64,000 bases of DNA from DASQFI01 sp035633215 (GTDB lineage: Bacteria; Acidobacteriota; Vicinamibacteria; Vicinamibacterales; SCN-69-37). The notes under the pieces are model-generated. The model was not told where the DNA came from. It saw nothing but the letters and a program-made list of their open reading frames with translations, and made no database searches. The stretch lies in contig DASQFI010000062.1 of NCBI GenBank assembly GCA_035633215.1, positions 310,001-374,000 on the forward strand, in the 5' to 3' direction. Every line of letters begins with the position of its first letter. Positions within the stretch are counted from its first letter, which is position 1. The position numbers were made by a program, and so were the translations under genes. Positions 61,085 to 64,000 of this stretch are shown piece after piece.

Positions 61085-62377
61085 ATGCGAGCAACGCTCC
61101 TGATAGTCGCTGCGGTATTGGTTGCAGGCCTCGTGGCCTGCGGCGACGATCAGCCCCAGTCTCCGGTCGTTCCGAGCTTCTTCGGGCCGCCGAAGAGCCT
61201 GCAAATCAACGGCGACCTTTCGTTCACGGCCATAGGACAGACGCGTCAGCTCACGGCATCGGCGACCTTTGCGAATGGGACGGTGCGTAACGTCTCGTCG
61301 CAGGCCGAATGGAGCTCGAGCAACCTTGCCATCGCCACCGTCAGCGGAGGTCTGGTCCGGATCGTCGGCATCGGCGAGACGCAAATCACCGCGACCTATC
61401 GGAACGTCTCCAGCAGCGCGGCCGGGGTGACCGTCAAGCCCAACCCCGTCCTGACCTCAATCATGATCACGGGACCCGCGGAAATCGCCCCGGGCAGCAC
61501 CGCGCAATTCACCGCCACCGGCCGCTACGCGGATGGGTCCACCAGCGACATCACCGCCAGCGCCTCCTGGAGCACGTTCAGCTCCAATCTGCGGCATGTC
61601 GGGGGCGGACGGTTCGAAGGCCTGACGGTGGGAGACGCGTTCATCGGCGTCAACATGTCGGGAAGATCCGCGTCGAGAAGCGTCATCATCCTGCCGGCCG
61701 GCACCTTCAAGCTGTCCGGTGTCGTGAGAGACGCCAGTGGCGGGTTGACCAGCGTCGTCGTGGAAGTGGTGTCGGGAACCGGCGCGGGACAGAGCACGAA
61801 GTCGTTCCAGGGCGGCTCGTACGCGTTATTTGGCGTTGCCGGCCAGGTGCAGCTGCGGGCGTCGGCGCCAGGCTACACCACCCAGGAGTTCACGTTGAAC
61901 GTGACCGGTCACGCGGTCCGCGACGTGACGCTGGTGACGACAGGCAACACGACCGACATGTCGGGCCAGTGGACACTGACGGTCTCGACATCGGGCACGT
62001 GCAGCGAGACCTGGTCGTCGGAAGCGCGGACGCGTCAGGTTGGAGCGGTCGTCACCCAACAGGGCACGCGGCTCACCATCAGGTTCCAGAATGTTGCGTC
62101 GTTCATCTTCGAAACCATCGGGCGGGTTGCCGCGAATGCCTTCTCGATGACGCTTTTCTATGACGACTACTACCTCGATTGGGGGCTGACGCAGCGGGTC
62201 AGCCCCACGGAGTGGATCGGCGTGAACGGCGAGTTCAACGGCACGGTCACCGGGGCGGTCGTCGAGGGAACGCTCTCGGGGTTCTTCCATTACTACCTGA
62301 CGAACGCGAACGCGCAGGGCCCCGGCGCCAACCCGCGCAGGTGTCCGGCCGATCCGAAGTTCGAGTTCCGCCGATGA
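61085..62377 (+). CDS. Ig-like (BIG2) domain lipoprotein, tandem copy 2
   Basis: A 430-residue lipoprotein (lipobox AGLVACGD). It is collinear with the preceding protein and nearly identical in long blocks such as QSPxVPSFFGPPKSLQINGD, VRNVSSxAEWSSSN and GETQITATYRNV, and diverges more in the second BIG2 domain and the C-terminal lipocalin-like part. ATG 61085 follows GGGGGGTGAC. Tandem duplication is certain; selective or ligand differences are not known. Confidence 0.82.
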   Translation: MRATLLIVAAVLVAGLVACGDDQPQSPVVPSFFGPPKSLQINGDLSFTAIGQTRQLTASATFANGTVRNVSSQAEWSSSNLAIATVSGGLVRIVGIGETQITATYRNVSSSAAGVTVKPNPVLTSIMITGPAEIAPGSTAQFTATGRYADGSTSDITASASWSTFSSNLRHVGGGRFEGLTVGDAFIGVNMSGRSASRSVIILPAGTFKLSGVVRDASGGLTSVVVEVVSGTGAGQSTKSFQGGSYALFGVAGQVQLRASAPGYTTQEFTLNVTGHAVRDVTLVTTGNTTDMSGQWTLTVSTSGTCSETWSSEARTRQVGAVVTQQGTRLTIRFQNVASFIFETIGRVAANAFSMTLFYDDYYLDWGLTQRVSPTEWIGVNGEFNGTVTGAVVEGTLSGFFHYYLTNANAQGPGANPRRCPADPKFEFRR

Positions 62378-62407
62378 CGAGCATTGATCCCGGAGGAGCA
62401 TGACGAC

Positions 62408-63808
62408 GTGAAGCGGGCGTTCGGGATTCTCGTCGCGTTCGCGGTGCTCTGGCTCGCGGGGCGCGAGGTCATCGTACGCGTCGGCCGGGCCACGCCGCGG
62501 CCGGCCAGCGTCATTCTGATCACGCTCGACACGACGCGCGCCGATCGGCTTCCGCCGTACAACGCCGGCATGCCACTGCCGGCGATCGAGGGCCTGGCGC
62601 GCGAGGGCGTCGTCTTCAATCGCGTGGTCGCGCCCGTCCCGCTGACGCTGCCGTCCCACAGCAGTCTGTTCACCGGGCGACTCCCGCCGGCCCACGGCGC
62701 CCGCGTGAACGCCGAGCGGCTCGGAGCCGGTCACCCGCTCTTCACGGAACGTCTGCGCGAGGCCGGGTACCGCACCGCCGCCTTCGTCGGATCCGTCGTC
62801 CTCAACAAGGACCGCGGGCTTGGGCGAGGGTTCGACGTCTATGACGACGTGATCAGCGAGACGGGAACGAGGCGGTTGCGCCGGCCCGCGAGCGAAGTGA
62901 TCGACGCGGCACTGGCCTGGTTGAATACCGGCGACGCGTCTCCATTCTTCATGTGGGTGCACCTCTTCGACGCCCACGCGCCGTACGCGATGCCCGAGGC
63001 GTTCGACGCGAGTCCGAACGGCGATCCGTACACGGGCGCGATTGCGATCATGGACGCCCAGATCGGCCGGTTGCTGCGCGCGGTCGACGAGCGCAAGTCG
63101 CTTGATCGCACCGCGGTCATCGTCACCGCCGACCACGGGGAGTCGCTCGGCGATCACGGCGAACGCGGGCACGGCATTTTCGTGTACGAGAGCGCGCTTC
63201 GGGTGCCGTTGATCGTCCGCTGGCCGGGCGTCCAGCCACGGCGTGTGTCAGATCTCGCGCAGCTCATCGATATCGCGCCAACCGTGCTCGACCTCGAAGG
63301 TCTTCCGGCGCCGCCGATGGACGGGGTCAGCCTGGCGCCGTTGATGCGCGGAGATCGTTCAGCCCTTCGACGTCGCCAGGAGCAGGACCTTCGACTTCGC
63401 TCAGGGCAGGCCGATCGGATCGCGTACGCGGAGTCGATGTACCCGCTCCATCACGGTTGGAGCGCGCTCCGAAGCGTGCGCGAGGGCCGGTTCAAGTTCA
63501 TCGAGGCGCCACGGCCGGAGCTGTACGACCTCGAGTCCGATCCCCACGAGGCGCGCAATATCTACGACACGCAGCCGGCCACGGCCGCGAGGCTCCTGGC
63601 GCTGCTCAGGACGTTCGGCCCGGCCGAGATCGCGGCCGCTCCGGAGGCGGATGCGGCCGCGCGCGAACGTCTGGCGGCGCTTGGATACGCCAGCCCCACC
63701 GGCGGTTCCACCCCGTCGGGCCCGCCGGCAATGTGGCCGGACCCCAAGGACATGATCGCGGTCTACAATGACCTCACCGAGAAACGGATGAAGCAGCGCG
63801 ACAGGTAA
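62408..63808 (+). CDS. Sulfatase-fold hydrolase with Thr in place of the formylglycine Cys
   Basis: A 466-residue protein from GTG 62408 (GGAGGAG upstream) with an N-terminal membrane anchor (AFGILVAFAVLWLAG). The metal site is visible: ILITLDTTRADR at 37-47, and VTADHGESLGDHGERGHGIFVYE at about 239-261. The nucleophile motif reads TLPSHSSLFTG, so Thr80 stands where sulfatases have Cys/Ser for formylglycine. Thr is the nucleophile in LtaS-type phosphoglycerol transferases and phosphoethanolamine transferases. A REP-like repeat inserts about 17 residues (ALRRRQEQDLRLRSGQAD) at 319-336, between the core and the C-terminal domain. Confidence 0.85.
   Translation: MKRAFGILVAFAVLWLAGREVIVRVGRATPRPASVILITLDTTRADRLPPYNAGMPLPAIEGLAREGVVFNRVVAPVPLTLPSHSSLFTGRLPPAHGARVNAERLGAGHPLFTERLREAGYRTAAFVGSVVLNKDRGLGRGFDVYDDVISETGTRRLRRPASEVIDAALAWLNTGDASPFFMWVHLFDAHAPYAMPEAFDASPNGDPYTGAIAIMDAQIGRLLRAVDERKSLDRTAVIVTADHGESLGDHGERGHGIFVYESALRVPLIVRWPGVQPRRVSDLAQLIDIAPTVLDLEGLPAPPMDGVSLAPLMRGDRSALRRRQEQDLRLRSGQADRIAYAESMYPLHHGWSALRSVREGRFKFIEAPRPELYDLESDPHEARNIYDTQPATAARLLALLRTFGPAEIAAAPEADAAARERLAALGYASPTGGSTPSGPPAMWPDPKDMIAVYNDLTEKRMKQRDR
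63358..63410. repeat. REP-like repeat inserted in the sulfatase-like gene
   Basis: Two degenerate copies: one near 63363-63386 and the clear CCTTCGACTTCGCTCAGGGC at 63388 onward. The core is the same as in the kinase array at 9129-9280. It stays in frame and codes for LRLRSGQA, a peptide that often marks such insertions. Confidence 0.78.
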
Positions 63809-64000
63809 TGGCGGCCCGGCTGGTCGTTCTGCTCCTTCGAATTGCGGGCAGCGTCACCGCCGTTGCGTTTCTGGCCATCCTGCTACCGGTCGACTGGATG
63901 GCGGCCACCCATCGCGCGATTGGCCTGGGCGAGTTTCCCCGCGCGCCGGTCGTCGATTATCTCGCGCGATCGGTCGCTGCCTTGTACGGGTTCCACGGAC
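63808..64000 (+). CDS. N-terminal part of a membrane protein
   Basis: ATG 63808 overlaps the stop of the sulfatase-like gene by one base (TAATG). The 64 visible residues begin MAARLVVLLLRIAGSVTAVAF and contain one hydrophobic helix (about 4-28), then DWMAATHRAIGLGEFPRAPVVDYLARSVAALYGFHG, and continue beyond the right edge. The family cannot be named from this piece. Coupling suggests function with the sulfatase-fold protein. Confidence 0.6.
   Translation, partial: MAARLVVLLLRIAGSVTAVAFLAILLPVDWMAATHRAIGLGEFPRAPVVDYLARSVAALYGFHG

Noticed and set aside
62408..63808. True arylsulfatase
   Set aside because: The formylglycine Cys or Ser in the CxPxR motif is replaced by Thr and the Arg is a His.

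Overview
This is a GC-rich stretch of bacterial chromosome, and its gene content points to the phylum Acidobacteriota, most likely a Vicinamibacteria-type lineage. The evidence is: two PadR regulator plus long MacB-like permease pairs of the acidobacterial ADOP type (15.1-18.2 kb and 34.3-37.3 kb); three large TonB-dependent receptors that begin with a carboxypeptidase-regulatory-like domain; a DUF1800/DUF1501 pair; a GxxExxY protein; and many small exported proteins of unknown role. This is inference from family content, because no rRNA or other phylogenetic marker lies in the window. I see no tRNA, rRNA, CRISPR array, transposase, integrase or phage gene.

Layout. 0-1.2 kb: end of an unknown gene, a rhodanese and a nitrilase-family hydrolase, tightly overlapped. 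1.2-4.1 kb: TonB receptor 1. 4.1-5.4 kb (minus): small membrane protein and quinone oxidoreductase. 5.5-8.3 kb: cupin plus an ABC-2 type exporter. 8.4-11.2 kb (minus): OmpR-type response regulator and membrane histidine kinase. 11.3-22.2 kb: two copies of an exported LolA-like protein + TonB receptor cassette flanking the first PadR-ADOP pair. 22.5-28.6 kb: lysine/diaminopimelate operon (asd, aspartokinase, dapB, dapA, dapD, dapE-like) by the succinylase route. 28.7-33.4 kb: FAD oxidoreductase, DUF1800, DUF1501 and a 2OG-Fe(II) oxygenase. 33.4-37.3 kb: a large cloverleaf-like palindrome, a GxxExxY gene and the second PadR-ADOP pair. 37.4-43.7 kb: a beta-barrel remnant, a VOC protein, glnS, a PQQ-like propeller protein, a TauE/SafE permease, a truncated Ser/Thr kinase and bcp. 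43.7-47.4 kb: a molybdenum hydroxylase operon (2Fe-2S subunit, Mo subunit, cytochrome c, cupin). 47.4-54.0 kb: small metabolic genes, a DUF885 peptidase-like lipoprotein, a BBE-type FAD enzyme and a MobA-like nucleotidyltransferase. 54.2-55.3 kb: XdhC. 55.4-59.6 kb: HupE-like membrane protein and two paralogous NHL propellers. 59.7-64 kb: tandemly duplicated Ig-like lipoproteins, a sulfatase-fold protein and the start of a membrane protein gene.

Functionally, the molybdenum hydroxylase probably depends on the MobA-like and XdhC proteins encoded 6-10 kb downstream. The dap cluster is a nearly complete pathway from aspartyl phosphate to LL-diaminopimelate, lacking only the aminotransferase. The two-component system sits divergently beside a LolA-like/TonB receptor operon whose upstream region carries four direct repeats on an 11-bp period, so it is a candidate regulator of that operon.

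The least ordinary feature is the DNA between genes. Many intergenic gaps are filled with short degenerate words (CATGAAG, AATCTGG, GGGCAAA, AAGGCAG, GTTCGAA, CCTCGGGTTTC, GATCGAYAGG), often arranged as an array facing its own reverse complement. These arrays form long hairpins, and in several places they run into genes and supply the final residues, or even the signal peptide. A separate GC-rich repeat (core TTCGACTTCGCTCAG) is embedded in frame in the histidine kinase and the sulfatase-like gene. No dedicated novel enzyme system is obvious; the repeat families and the cloverleaf element at 33.43-33.70 kb are the best candidates for undescribed biology.
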